64,000 nucleotides of DNA from Albula goreensis (Eukaryota > Chordata > Actinopteri > Albuliformes > Albulidae): contig CM040742.1 in NCBI GenBank assembly GCA_022829145.1, positions 9,735,131 to 9,799,130 on the forward strand, read 5' to 3'. Made by a program: the position numbers and the translations under genes. Under the pieces are notes generated by a model. That model was given only the letters and a program-made list of their open reading frames with translations, was not told the DNA's origin and did not search any database. Within the stretch, counting starts at the first letter, position 1. Every line of letters starts with the position of its first letter. Below are positions 50,100 to 61,616 of this stretch, piece after piece.

Positions 50100-50130
50100 C
50101 TTTCCCAGCTAGATAGCGCTTGGAATGCAT
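50100..50130 (-). other. Candidate first coding exon A of an unidentified gene
   Basis: ATGCATTCCAAGCGCTATCT and onward reads MHSKRYLAGK and runs into a consensus donor AAAG|GTAAGT. It lies about 150 bp from a promoter-like segment (50275-50305) and 1.8 kb upstream of ap4m1 on the opposite strand. The product is not recognised. Confidence 0.3.
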
Positions 50131-50274
50131 TTTCTCCTTAATGTATGTAAACAGTTTCAACAATAGACTGCATGTGGCTGGTTAATGCAATGCAATTTTA
50201 TTTTTAATTCAAGGAACGTTAACTGTTTGCTAGACCAACTATTGATGTGAATTACCTAAACCCGCTGCGAAAAC

Positions 50275-50305
50275 TGGCGCCAGTCCGACTTTCGACTTGA
50301 CCAAT
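50275..50305. promoter_or_regulatory. Promoter-like GGCGCC palindrome plus CCAAT box
   Basis: CTGGCGCCAG at 50275-50284, preceded by CGAAAA, resembles an E2F-type site. CCAAT stands at 50301-50305. The pair resembles proliferation-linked promoters and could serve the candidate minus-strand exon at 50.1 kb. Inferred from motifs only. Confidence 0.3.
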
Positions 50306-51908
50306 CAAAATCTCCCTTTGCTCCAACGGAGGAGGCGCATAATAACTCTTCTTCTATGGATTTTACAACAACTGTGATAAAAATCTCGGAAGGTGCTTTG
50401 GTGCCATCCACCCATGGCTCAACCAAAGAGCTCAAAATGAAATGAATACATAAATAAATATGTTTATAATTCCCCTTTTTATTGAGAAATACACACAACA
50501 TAATATTGTTATGATGGTTCTTCTCACAATATTGAAGAGAGTTTCCCTTTTAAGCATGGTGTTGAGCTCAATAACATCTTATTTCTAATGACTGCAATGT
50601 TTTTTTCTTCAGCTCTATTTTTAAATTCACAAGAATCCTCTTTAAAGTTACTCTTTGTAATTAAGAACACTGTTCCTTGACTGGTTCATCATTTACGATC
50701 GATTGGGTGTCACCTTTATCATAGCCATGGTAAAGCCACTCATATTTTAACCATGACATGCTTTCAGATCGTTGATATATAGTATTTAAAATAGATAATT
50801 ACCTAGTAACATCAGTGGTCAGTGAACAGGCTGAAAAGTTGCTAGCTGTCCAGTAAACTAGCTTTAAATCTTTCTCTTGGTTTACATAGTTTTGCTAGAC
50901 TTCCCAGATAAAATGTGAGATGGTTCTTTTCATCGTTGTGTGTCTGACATTAACTAGCTCATTGAGTAGTGTCTAACTCCAGTCGTCACCTGCACTTAGT
51001 TTTTACTGGAGACAAGATGTGAAGCGCATCATCTCGTCTCAGTTATGTACTTGCATTGCAGTCACAATGAGAATTGTGTGTTCAACAGAGCCAATTAAAT
51101 ACAGAGAAACACGAGTTTTAAAAAGGCGACTGTCATGAACAAATGAGAGACGAGATATTTTGTGCAATGATGCCGCCAAAACAGCAGGACAAATTATTTG
51201 TTGATTTAATGAAGAGGTGGAAGACTGACACGGTAGTCCTTTTTGAAATCTGGTAGCCAGGGCCGATTTGCTCACCTCTGTGGTGTGATCCTAAAAACAA
51301 GGAAGACAAGGAATTTTCATGAATACTCCACCTCAGCAGGTGGCGGTATATACCTTTCTGTTGGTTTAGAACATATCCAAAAATCTATCGAAGAAGAGGA
51401 GACAAACGAGTTTTCTGTCAGTGTTAGCTGTCAAACTGGTAGCATTTCAGCTGATTTTACTGATTAACTAACTCCAGTTAACCTGATCAGTGGATTAGAC
51501 TGCAGATGTAACCTTGTATTGAAAGTTTAGAAATCGAGCAAATGCCGTTGGGTAATGAGCCATTTATTTCTACTGCCAGCAATTCACAGCAAGCTACCGG
51601 TTCACGTTATGTTGTTAGCTAACCAGCTATATAGATTTAAGATACATTTAATAGCTAACAACATTACTTTATCAGTTAACTGATTACTATGCTGTCATAT
51701 ATAGATTTAGCTAGTTATCTGCCAGCGGCAGCTTGATCGCATAGGTTGTATTAAAATGGTAGGCAGTTCAAAAATTACCATGAGTACTGTTTATGAACTA
51801 CTCTCTTCGAACTTCTATCCCCCGTTTCCCACATTCTGGCATAACAAAACAAAAAAATTTCTGCTTCCGTATAATGTATGATTTTGTTTCTGTGTTGAGT
51901 ACAGGACA

Positions 51909-54900
51909 ATGATCTCCCAGGTGTTTATCTTGTCTTCGAAAGGCGATCACCTTATCTATAAAGACTGTATCCTTTACAGACGATTAATCTGTCTCCGTGA
52001 AATAAATTGGGCTACTTTATTCGTCTGGATTGTATAGTGTTTACTATTAATATGAGTAGGATGAAACGCGTGAATATGCTTGCAGGTGATTGCTATTTGT
52101 ATATTTGTGGTGCTGACAAGGTTTGTCTGTGTCCCTTAACTGGGAATGGTAGTCCGTGGAGAGGCTAGCAACAATGTCATCAATGTCTTCTACGAGATGG
52201 TGACGTCCTTACGTGGAGATCAACCTCCGGTTGTTATGGTAACCTGCATTTTTCCGCAATCTTTATTAAACAAAAGTATTCAGTCTTGGCTACATTGTGA
52301 GTCCCTAAAACCTGGTTGTTTTATAATGTCTTGGTTCTCTCTCTCTGTCTGCAGAATCATGAAGGTCTCCATTTCATCCATGTCAGACAGGGGGGGCTTT
52401 ACTGTGTTGCTACAACAACTGCCAACCCCTCCCCTTTTACCATCATTGAATTCCTCAACAGGTCAGAGGCACTGAATGTGTCTGTGTGCATATGAGTGTG
52501 TATGTCCTAAACACAAGCAAACATGGACATTGACTGGCTGTGTCTCAGATTTTTAGGTCTGATTAAGGACTACTGTGGCAGTCTGTCGGAAAAGTCAGTA
52601 AAGATGAACTTCGCCCTTATTTACGAGATGCTGGACGAGATGCTGGTGAGATTCAGTCCTTTGGCTATCAGCACACACATCTCAACAGCAGCTCTCTCTT
52701 CAACACTCTTTATCTGTCCCCTAGGACTATGGGTATATCCAAACCTCCTCCACAGATATTCTGAAAAACTTCATTCAGACGGAGGCTGTGAGCTCCAAAC
52801 CTTTCAGCCTCTTTGACCTCAGCAATGTTGGGCTGGTAAGATTTCAAGAACCCTCACCATCTGTAGGGATACTTACAGTCAGTGTCAGCAGGGATATCTA
52901 TGGTATCACAAAAGGCAGTGGTAGCAGGGATATCTATGGTTTGACAGAGCACAGTGTTAGCAGGGGTATCTATGGAATGACAGAGGGCAGTGTTAGCAGG
53001 GGTATCTATGGAATGACAGAGCACAGTGTTAGCAGGGGTATCTATGGAATGACAGAGCACAGTGTTAGCAGGGGTATCTATGGAATGACAGAGCACAGTG
53101 TTAGCAGGGGTATCTATGGAATGACAGAGCACAGTGTTAGCAGGGGTATCTATGGAATGACAGAGGGCAGTGTTAGCAGGGGTATCTATGGAATGACAGA
53201 GCACAGTGTTAGCAGGGGTATCTATGGAATGACAGAGGGCAGTGTTAGCAGGGGTATCTATGGAATGACAGAGGGCAGTGTTAGCAGGGGTATCTATGGA
53301 ATGACAGAGCACAGTGTTAGCAGGGGTATCTATGGAATGACAGAGCACAGTGTTAGCAGGGGTATCTATGGAATGACAGAGCACAGTGTTAGCAGGGGTA
53401 TCTATGGAATGACAGAGCACAGTGTTAGCAGGGGTATCTATGGAATGACAGAGCACAGTGTTAGCAGGGGTATCTATGGAATGACAGAGGGCAGTGTTAG
53501 CAGGGGTATCTATGGAATGACAGAGCACAGTGTTAGCAGGGGTATCTATGGAATGACAGAGGGCAGTGTTAGCAGGGGTATCTATGGAATGACAGAGCAC
53601 AGTGTTAGCAGGGGTATCTATGGAATGACAGAGGGCAGTGTTAGCAGGGGTATCTATGGAATGACAGAGCACAGTGTTAGCAGGGGTATCTATGGAATGA
53701 CAGAGGGCAGTGTTAGCAGGGGTATCTATGGAATGACAGAGGGCAGTGTTAGCAGGGGTATCTATGGAATGACAGAGGGCAGTGTTAGCAGGGGTATCTA
53801 TGGAATGACAGAGCACAGTGTTAGCAGGGGTATCTATGGAATGACAGAGCACAGTGTTAGCAGGGGTATCTATAATATGCTAAAGGGAGGTGTTAGTAGA
53901 GATGTCCTGTTTGAGTAATGTTGTATTTAGGTGTATATTGGAGTACTTGAAAGTGGGAGCGTTTTAGTAAAGGGGTACAAGTACAGCATGGCTGTGGGGG
54001 TGTGTGTTTTCTATCACCCTTTTCCCTTTCCTGCAGTTTGGCGCAGATACCCAGCAAAGCAAAGTGGCCCCCAGTGCAGCCGCCAGCCGGCCCATTATGT
54101 CCAGCCGGGACCAGGTGAGCTGTCCACACCTGCAGGATGTGGGTTTGAGTCCTGGGTCTGAGGGGGGAGGGTCATATTTCCTTTCCTCATTCCCACCTTC
54201 TGGAGAATAAACTGGGTACATGGTTGAATAAACTGCATGCACATAATTCCCCAAACTGGATGGTTAAAACTGATCCTGGATCAGCTGTTGAGTGACAACA
54301 TTTATCTCTCTCTTACCCTCTGTGCTGCAGGGAGTTAAGAATGAGATCTTTGTGGATGTGATAGAGAGGTTGACTGTGGTCATCGGTGCCAACGTGAGTC
54401 CAGATCCCACCCCCAGGGACGCACTTTTCAGTACACTGCCTATATTCACCCTGTCCTGCTCTCTCTATCTGTTGGCTTATTCATCATTTTGTCTCTTTCT
54501 TTGCTCCTCACTTCCACCATGCCCTCTCTTTGTGTCCCTCTCTCCATCTGCCTTTCCCTCTGTCTCTGTTGCTCCCCCATCTCTCTTTCACTCTTGATGT
54601 GCTGTTGAGCAAAGATTCTCGTATATAATGCAAGCAGCTAATTGATAATCTATCTCGCCCTCCCTCTCTCTCTCAGGGGGTGCTGATGAAGGCAGAGATC
54701 CAGGGGGAGATCAGGGTGAAGTGCTACCTGCCCAGTTGCTCAGGTGAGTGTGTTTCTCAGGTAGAGCAGTGCTTAGGTGAGTGCAGAGGTAGATCGGATG
54801 CTCTTCTGAGAGATAACATAGGTGCAAAGGCGGACCAATCAGAAGCAGCAAGTGACTGGCCTATGCGTATGGCAGTTTTGCTCACAGCCGTCTCCATGTT

Positions 54901-57900
54901 ACTTGAGGCTCCAGTGTGATTCCAGCCAGAGGCATGATGTTTTTGGATCAGGTGTGAATTGACAGTCATGCTAACGCTAAAGCTGGTCCTCTTCCTCGCC
55001 TGTTCATTCTTCCCTCTCCCCTCTGCTCGCTCTGGCCATGCTCTCTGTATTGCCCTTCTCCTTTTCTGTCTGCCTCTCTCCCCCTCTTGTTCTCTCTCTT
55101 GCTCTGTAGAGATGAGGATTGGTCTGAATGAGGAGTTCAGCATTGGGAAATCCCAGCTCAGAGGTGAGTACCCCCCAAAAGTGCCACCCCCTCACCCTGG
55201 AGAGGTAAATCACCCCCTCACCCTCACTCTGTCTCTCAGGCTATGGCTCTGCAGTGCGAGTGGATGAGTGCAGGTTCCACCAGGCTGTGAAGCTGGAGGA
55301 GTTTGACAGCTACAGAATCCTGAGAATCTGTCCTAGCCAAGGAGAGGTACCAATGTACAATAACCCTCAACACACACTCACACACACATTCACACACACT
55401 CACACACTCACATGCTGAAACACACTCATACTCACACACTGACACACACAATCACACACTGAAACACAGAGTCACAGACTGAAACACACACTCGCATACA
55501 CTCACATACACACTGAAACACAAATTCACTCACACTCACACAAACACACACGGAAACACACACTCGCATACACTCGCACACGGAAACACACACTCACATA
55601 TACTCACACACTGAAACACACATTCACATACACTTACACACGAAAAACACACACTCACATAAATACACACTCACATACTAAAAACACACACTGACATATA
55701 CTCACACACTGAAACACACATTCACATACACTCACACACTGAGACACACATTCACATATACTCACACACTGAAACACACATTCACATATACTCACACACT
55801 GAAACACACATTCACATACACTCACATACTAAAAACACACACTCACATATACTCACACACTGAAACAACATTCACATACAATCACACACTCACATAAATA
55901 CACACTCACATACTAAAAAGACACACTCACATATACTCACACACTGAAACACACATTCACATACACTTACACACGAAAAACACACACTCACATAAATACA
56001 CACTCACATACTAAAAACACACACTGACATATACTCACACACTGAAACACACATTCACATACACTCACACACTGAGACACACATTCACATATACTCTAAA
56101 AACACACACTCACATATACTCACACACTGAAACAACATTCACATACAATCACACACTCACATAAATACACACTCACATACTAAAAAGACACACTCACATA
56201 TACTCACACACTGAAACACACATTCACATACACTGACACACTCACATAAACACACACTCACATACTAAAAACACACACTCACATACACTCACACAATGAA
56301 ACACACACTTACATACACAGACATACACACACTCACACACACATTTATACATACTCTAGACACAGACACACACACACACACACACACACACCCACATTTG
56401 GACATTCTCCAGACACACAAACTAATTTTTCCTCTGTCTTCCTTTCTGTCTCTCTCACTCTGTAGCAAACAGTAATGCAGTATCAGCTGAGTGATGACCT
56501 GCCCTCTGCCCCGCCCTTTCGCCTCTTTCCCACAGTGGAGCGGGACAGCGGGGGCCGGTACAGACCAGTCTTTTCCTGTTCCTGAAAACTACCTCCACCT
56601 CCTGCCTATTAAAAACCACCTGCAATTCCTGTTTCTCAAAATTACCCCCACTTCCTACTTTTCAAAACTACATTCACTTCCCCTTCTTCAAAACTTCACT
56701 TACTTCGTATACCTTAGAACAGCAGTTATACATACTGTAGACTTACCAGGTAGTCATCTCAACATTTACAGTATTGAAAATTGCTGTGACCAAGTGCATT
56801 CCAGTTTTAACGGGCGCTCTGCACTACAGCACTGTACTGGAATCAGCTGTTAACAGAACCTGCTGTAGTTAAGAGAAAAATGTGTGGATAGAATACACCA
56901 GTGTCTGGCAAGTCTTTAATCAATATTTGTGAGACACTTCCTTCCTGTTTCTCAAGATTACAGTTTATTTGGTGCAGTTTTTATAACTTTGACTGAAATT
57001 ATTTGTCTTTTGATGATGGCGTTTGCCATATCTGTTTTTCTCCCTTCCTGTCTCTCTCTCCTGCACTGCAGGTTGTTAATATACCTAAAGCTCAGGTGTG
57101 ATCTGCCGCCAAAGAGGTCAGTTTCTCACCAAGAATTTTACTTCCCTTAATTTTCGTTTTCTCGATGATACAAGGTTGTTTAATAATGTATTTTATATTT
57201 AAACTGTAATGATGCAGTTGTGTGTGCATATGTATGTGTGCATGTTGGCATTTACATCTGTGCATGCATGCATGCGTGTGTGCATGCGTGCTTGCATGCA
57301 TATGTGTTGTGCATGTGTGTGTGAGTGAGCAGTGTGTTTGAATGTGTAAGTGTGCAAGCATGTGTGTGTGTATGTGTGTTGTATACTGACTGTCTCTCTC
57401 TCTCTCTCTCCCTCTGTATGGCAGTGCTGCTCTGAATGTGTCTGTCACAGTGCCTGTACCCAAAGGCTCGTTAAGGTGAGAGGAGTTTCCCATCCCTCTA
57501 TCTATGCCTCTTTCTCCCTTCCTGCTCACCCTCCCCTTAGTCCCCTCTCTCTTTCAAATGATGTCTATGTATGATGCTGATAAGATATAACAGTCACTTG
57601 CAGTTAATTTTGTCTCATGCAGAGTGTGAGTGTTTTGGTGCAGGGTTTTACCTCAGAAAAGACATGATCTCATTCCTACATGTCTTCTGCCCCCCCCCAA
57701 GTTTGTCTCAAGAGTTGAGCAGTCCAGATCAGAAGGCAGAGCTGCAGCCCAGCAGTAAGGCAGTCCTGTGGGAGATACCGCGTTTCCCTGGGGGGGCCCA
57801 GCTTTCCGCACTCTTTAAGGTGAGCTGGGGGGGTTGGTGTTGCAGTCCGGGGGACTCTTTAAGTCTTTTTTATCTTTTTTAACTTGCATCATTACGACAC

Positions 57901-58495
57901 TGTGGATGCAAGTCACTAGAATAAAGCATGTCAAAAAAAATACATTTTTCCCAGTGTAAGCATTTGACTTGGGTTTTAATTACTTCTAAAATCAGAATTA
58001 TTGTTGTGGTGTTGCTGTTGCTGATGCCTAATTAGTTGTTAATTGTGATTCTGTATTTTTGCAAATCACTTCATTACAAACTGTAGTGTTTAAATAATCA
58101 CTTCAGCATTTTGAAACAAACATTTTGTTTTTATGTTTATTATTGAGGTGTCTCAGTGACTTTTTGAACCCCATCATGAGCACCCCTTAAATGGTGCTTT
58201 CCATCATAAAACCTTCAACACTGCCCAGCGTTAGTGGTGTGGGGGATCCTGAGTGATGGCACTATGATTGACAGGGGATATGACCAATCCCTTGTTTTCC
58301 CAGCTGGAAGTTCCTGGCCTAAGCTCCGCCTCATTGTTGGAAGTTGGTCCAGTCAGCCTGAGCTTTGAGCTGCCGAAACACACCTGCACCGGGCTGCAGA
58401 TCCGATTCCTCCGCCTGTCCCCGGCCCAGCCTGGCCCACCCCAACGCTGGGTCCGCTACGTCACACACTCAGACTCCTACACTATCCGCATCTAA
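51909..58495 (+). CDS. ap4m1: AP-4 complex subunit mu-1
   Basis: This is the medium subunit of the AP-4 adaptor, which sorts cargo such as ATG9A from the trans-Golgi network. Fifteen coding exons: 51909-51966, 52153-52238, 52355-52461, 52549-52645, 52725-52835, 54037-54114, 54331-54393, 54677-54743, 55110-55163, 55240-55346, 56466-56557, 57072-57116, 57425-57475, 57702-57819, 58304-58495. Phases join to 442 codons with TAA (441 aa; human 453). The N-terminal longin-like part starts [20 protein letters not shown] and includes [19 protein letters not shown]. The mu-homology domain follows from about [14 protein letters not shown] through [32 protein letters not shown] and [20 protein letters not shown], and the end is HSDSYTIRI, typical of AP4M1. 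Intron 5 carries a 36-bp array and intron 10 a CA-rich array. Exon 4 must use the acceptor at 52548, since the next AG downstream would bring in a stop. Confidence 0.96.
52866..53905. repeat. 36-bp tandem array in ap4m1 intron 5, about 28 copies
   Basis: Units read AGCAGGGGTATCTATGGAAT then GACAGAGCACAGTGTT. The inner copies are almost identical except for one two-base site, CA or GG, which switches irregularly along the array. The edge copies are degenerate. Since 36 is a multiple of three and the unit has no stop, both strands show long open frames (376 and 332 codons). I treat these as products of the repeat, because good splice sites at 52836 and 54036 flank it. Confidence 0.97.
55370..56400. 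repeat. CA-rich compound array in ap4m1 intron 10
   Basis: This is an irregular higher-order repeat of units such as ACACTCACATATACTCACAC and ACTGAAACACACATTCACAT. Longer blocks recur (for instance the stretch from about 55665 matches that from about 56005). It ends in a pure CA run near 56370 and fills most of the intron. Confidence 0.95.
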
Positions 58496-58924
58496 CACAC
58501 ACACACACACACACAGGAAATAATGCAACTAATCCAGAGGTATGGCCCTTAAACCTTGAATTTAGCCTGATGATGACCCCTGAAATCAACACCATAACTT
58601 GATTATGGCATTTACTCCATTGTTTCCAGGGCCACAGAACTCTCAGTAGATGATCCAACCTGACTCCACCAGGACTGGGCTGGCCTCCATGTCAGCTCAG
58701 GAAATGAAGTGAAATTTAGTGATTAACTGCAAAGTCTTCATGTACAACTGTGGACAGTTTGCCAGTTCATGTATTGAAATTCAGTTCATTTTCTGAGATC
58801 ACTAAATGATTATGTAGGAGGAATGTGCAACCTGTCATGAAGTCTGTGAATGTGCTAATGCCTTTAACTGATACATTTTTATATATTTATTTAATGAACA
58901 ATGCATTGGACTTCATGTTACGTG

Positions 58925-58930
58925 AATAAA
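58925..58930 (+). terminator. ap4m1 poly(A) signal AATAAA
   Basis: AATAAA lies 430 bp past the ap4m1 stop codon in an AT-rich context, with T-rich sequence downstream. It gives a 3' UTR of about 450 bp. Confidence 0.65.
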
Positions 58931-58949
58931 TATTTACAAGTTTACAGAG

Positions 58950-61300
58950 CTGCCTTGATTTTGTTTAAACAAAAAAAAACTTTTGCTGAGACACAAACAG
59001 TACCATGTAAACAGGAAAAGGACAAGTTGGTGGACAGCTGTGTCCGTATTGGCTCAGCCTCATCAGAGAACGATAGCGGGTAAGCCAGCGGGTTCTGTTT
59101 GTCTCATCACAGTCCAGTAGCCATTTCAGGTTTGCTGGGCACCTGCTGATGCATATGGTGACTTCATCATCCTCCAATGACAAAAGCTGGTGGTGCATCC
59201 GCAGTGCGGGGCTCATCTTGGTAATAGTTGGAGTCATGTCACATCATTCTCCTGGCTTGGCAGGGGCAGGCTGCTGCTGTGGTGGACTGAACAGCTCCAC
59301 TGTGTTTGGGTGAGTAAAAAAGGGGGGGTAGTGTTTCCACAAGGCATGGGGATAACGCAAATTCCATTGACCCACCCAATACCCACCCTCAACATCCCTA
59401 CTATTTAAAGTTTATTCAGAATTCTCTCCCTGTCATTGAAGGGAAATATTCAGGTTGAGGCTGAGTAGTCCAGTGACAAATAGTTGCTCAGTGCTTTAAT
59501 ATAGAAACAGAAACTCCTGTGACCAGCTATAACTTCCTGTGGTTAAATGAGAAGGATGGAGGGAACATATGAGCCGAGTATCTGATGTGTGTACAGAATT
59601 TGCACGACAGAAGCACAGATCTTTCACTTCTCACAGTTCTCACCTATAGACCAGAACCCGCTGTTCTGTCATGGCAGTTATATTTTATATCTCAATAAAC
59701 ACATACAGTGAGGTTGCAGACTCAAAGCGCATGAAAGTACACTGTATGTCACTATGGCCATGTCTACTACTGAGGACATGGAGGTCATGCCCTTGGCATT
59801 TGTGTGTGATTTTTTTACATGCTGCATAGAAGTGAGGAACTAAAAAACACAAGAGGCTGCTGGTGAAACCAGGAGATGTTCTTTGCTTTCAAAATCATAT
59901 CTTATTTAATACAAATGTTAGCTGTCACTCTATGGGGTATGGCCATAGGCAGTCCTTTTTCTCAGATTGATGACATCAGTATTTTTTTAATGCCGGTTGC
60001 AGCCCTGCCAAAACAGATTATTTTTCAGCTGTTCATTGAACAAAAACACCATGTTTAATTTTACACTTCATCTGTGTGCACTGACTGTTCAGGTGACACC
60101 AATAGATAGCACCAATAAGCACATTATGACCCCCCACCCCCAATGATATAATCTTATCACAGTTTCCAGATAATCAGCGAGCAATTAAATCAACCAGTGG
60201 ATGCAGAAACAGCAGAAAAACAGGGGCGGATCGCAGGAAACAGCAGCAAAGACAGAACTGCCCTTACAAAGAGACTAAATTTACTTTGGTTTATTTGTGG
60301 CACAGACTTGCAGCTCCAATTGTATTTGGAGAGGAACAAAACAATCTGGCAAATAAATACAATGCCTCGAGGGGAAAACAGAGTCACTACAGTTAATTTG
60401 AACAATAGTGTTTTCTTCAGGTGGAAATGCAGTATGGCACTAACACCTTAACCTTGATGCTCAGCAAAAGTGTGACGTGATTCATATGTGGAGTTACGTA
60501 GCAGACAAGCCTTTGAAACTGCAGAACACTGGGACTATCTTGGAACAAATGTTTTTGTGTGTACTTGTGTTTGAAATCCAATAGGGCCTACATGACATGC
60601 CCCCCTAAGTCCTGGTGGCCATACACAGGTGCCAATCCTACACTAGGGATGTATCATGGTCTGACCCAAGCCTAAGCCTATCCTAGTTACCCAGGTACGA
60701 GCACTTTACCTGTGTTGACCCACACATCGGGAGTCTGGAGCAGCACTGATCACCACGGAAACCAGTTTGCACAGTGATGGCTATCGTGTGGGTAATTAAG
60801 TCCAAAACAGTATGTAAGCTACGACTGAGCACCTGTGGGAATTATGTTTGTGTTTTTAAGGAATCGTTTGATGTGAAAATCCAACACTTGAAAAATTAAC
60901 TAATAAAACTAATTCAAGCAGACTTTGCAAGGTCCCAACAGACATAATCACAGCATCTATGCTACTCATCAATACATACATTAAAACAACCAATAACAGT
61001 TGCACTTAAAATGTAGACACCATGCATATGGATTTAAGTCAATTTAAGAGGTTTTCCCTGAGGAAGACGTTTGAGGGAGCAAAGAACCCCTGATCCACCA
61101 GTCAGGGAGTAAATAGTACCTGTAAATAGTAAATAGTACCTGTAAATAGATTGCTTTGGTACCCAACATCACATGTAGCAGTAATTACACCTTCTTAGAA
61201 ACAACTGATTTTAATTGGTTGTCCCAAGGGTCGGGTGGGAGGAGTGTTCGAACCCTTCCTGGCGTTTTGAGCAGTCAACACCTTTTTCTCAGATGCATTT
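58950..61300. other. Spacer between ap4m1 and beta-arrestin
   Basis: No exon or RNA gene is supported. A 91-codon minus-strand frame at 58965-59237 has no recognisable features. Sequence from about 61300 on is more CG-rich and should hold the beta-arrestin promoter and 5' UTR. Confidence 0.5.
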
Positions 61301-61593
61301 CATTTGAATCTAGGGATAGGTCAGCGGCAGTCGTTTTGGACGGCGTTGATTGTGCAGAAGAGTTGTCCGTCACATAGTGGTTGGCACTAGCTTCCTGTCA
61401 CGGGCTCTCGAGCGGGTGGCTTCCGTCTCGAGGCTACAGACGCCCACTAACTACGGACGGCAGAGCGCGAGAGAGCGGACGGCCGGAGCTCGAGGGCATG
61501 AATGTGTGAGGGAAACTAACGTTACAAGCGTAATCAAAATATAAGTTGGTGACTGTAAAGGCTAATTAATATTTCACAAAAGGTGCCAGCGAG

Positions 61594-61616
61594 ATGGGGG
61601 ATAAAACCGGTACCAG
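61594..61616 (+). CDS. arrb2: Beta-arrestin 2, first coding exon (partial gene)
   Basis: Beta-arrestins bind phosphorylated G-protein-coupled receptors, stop G-protein signalling and link receptors to clathrin. Only the first coding exon is in the window: ATGGGGGATAAAACCGGTAC then CAG|GTGAGT, giving MGDKTGT plus the first two bases of an Arg codon. Beta-arrestin exon 1 in vertebrates ends in just this way (MG-E/D-K-x-GT|R before VFKKSSPN). The extra residue relative to ARRB1 (MGDKGTR) favours ARRB2 (MGEKPGTR). The short length limits certainty, but the position on a 17p13-like segment agrees. The 5' UTR lies in the CG-rich sequence just upstream. Confidence 0.7.

Larger units (their letters stand above)
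44780..51908. other. Mostly non-coding stretch with CG-containing promoters
   Basis: CG-containing, promoter-like zones occur at about 45.3-46.8 kb and 49.3-50.3 kb. Apart from two candidate small exons (47.7 and 50.1 kb), one hAT-type MITE and a hAT end fragment, I see no gene. The stretch from 50.4 to 51.9 kb is unique sequence leading to the ap4m1 start. Confidence 0.45.

Noticed and set aside
52788-53918. 376-codon plus-strand repeat protein (and a 332-codon minus-strand frame)
   Set aside because: Flanking consensus splice sites and the continuous AP4M1 reading across exons 5 and 6 show it is an intron. The open frames arise from a stop-free 36-bp unit.
54120-54260. SINE-like segment after ap4m1 exon 6 with GGGTTTGAGTCC
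   Set aside because: An isolated B-box-like match, with no element borders found.
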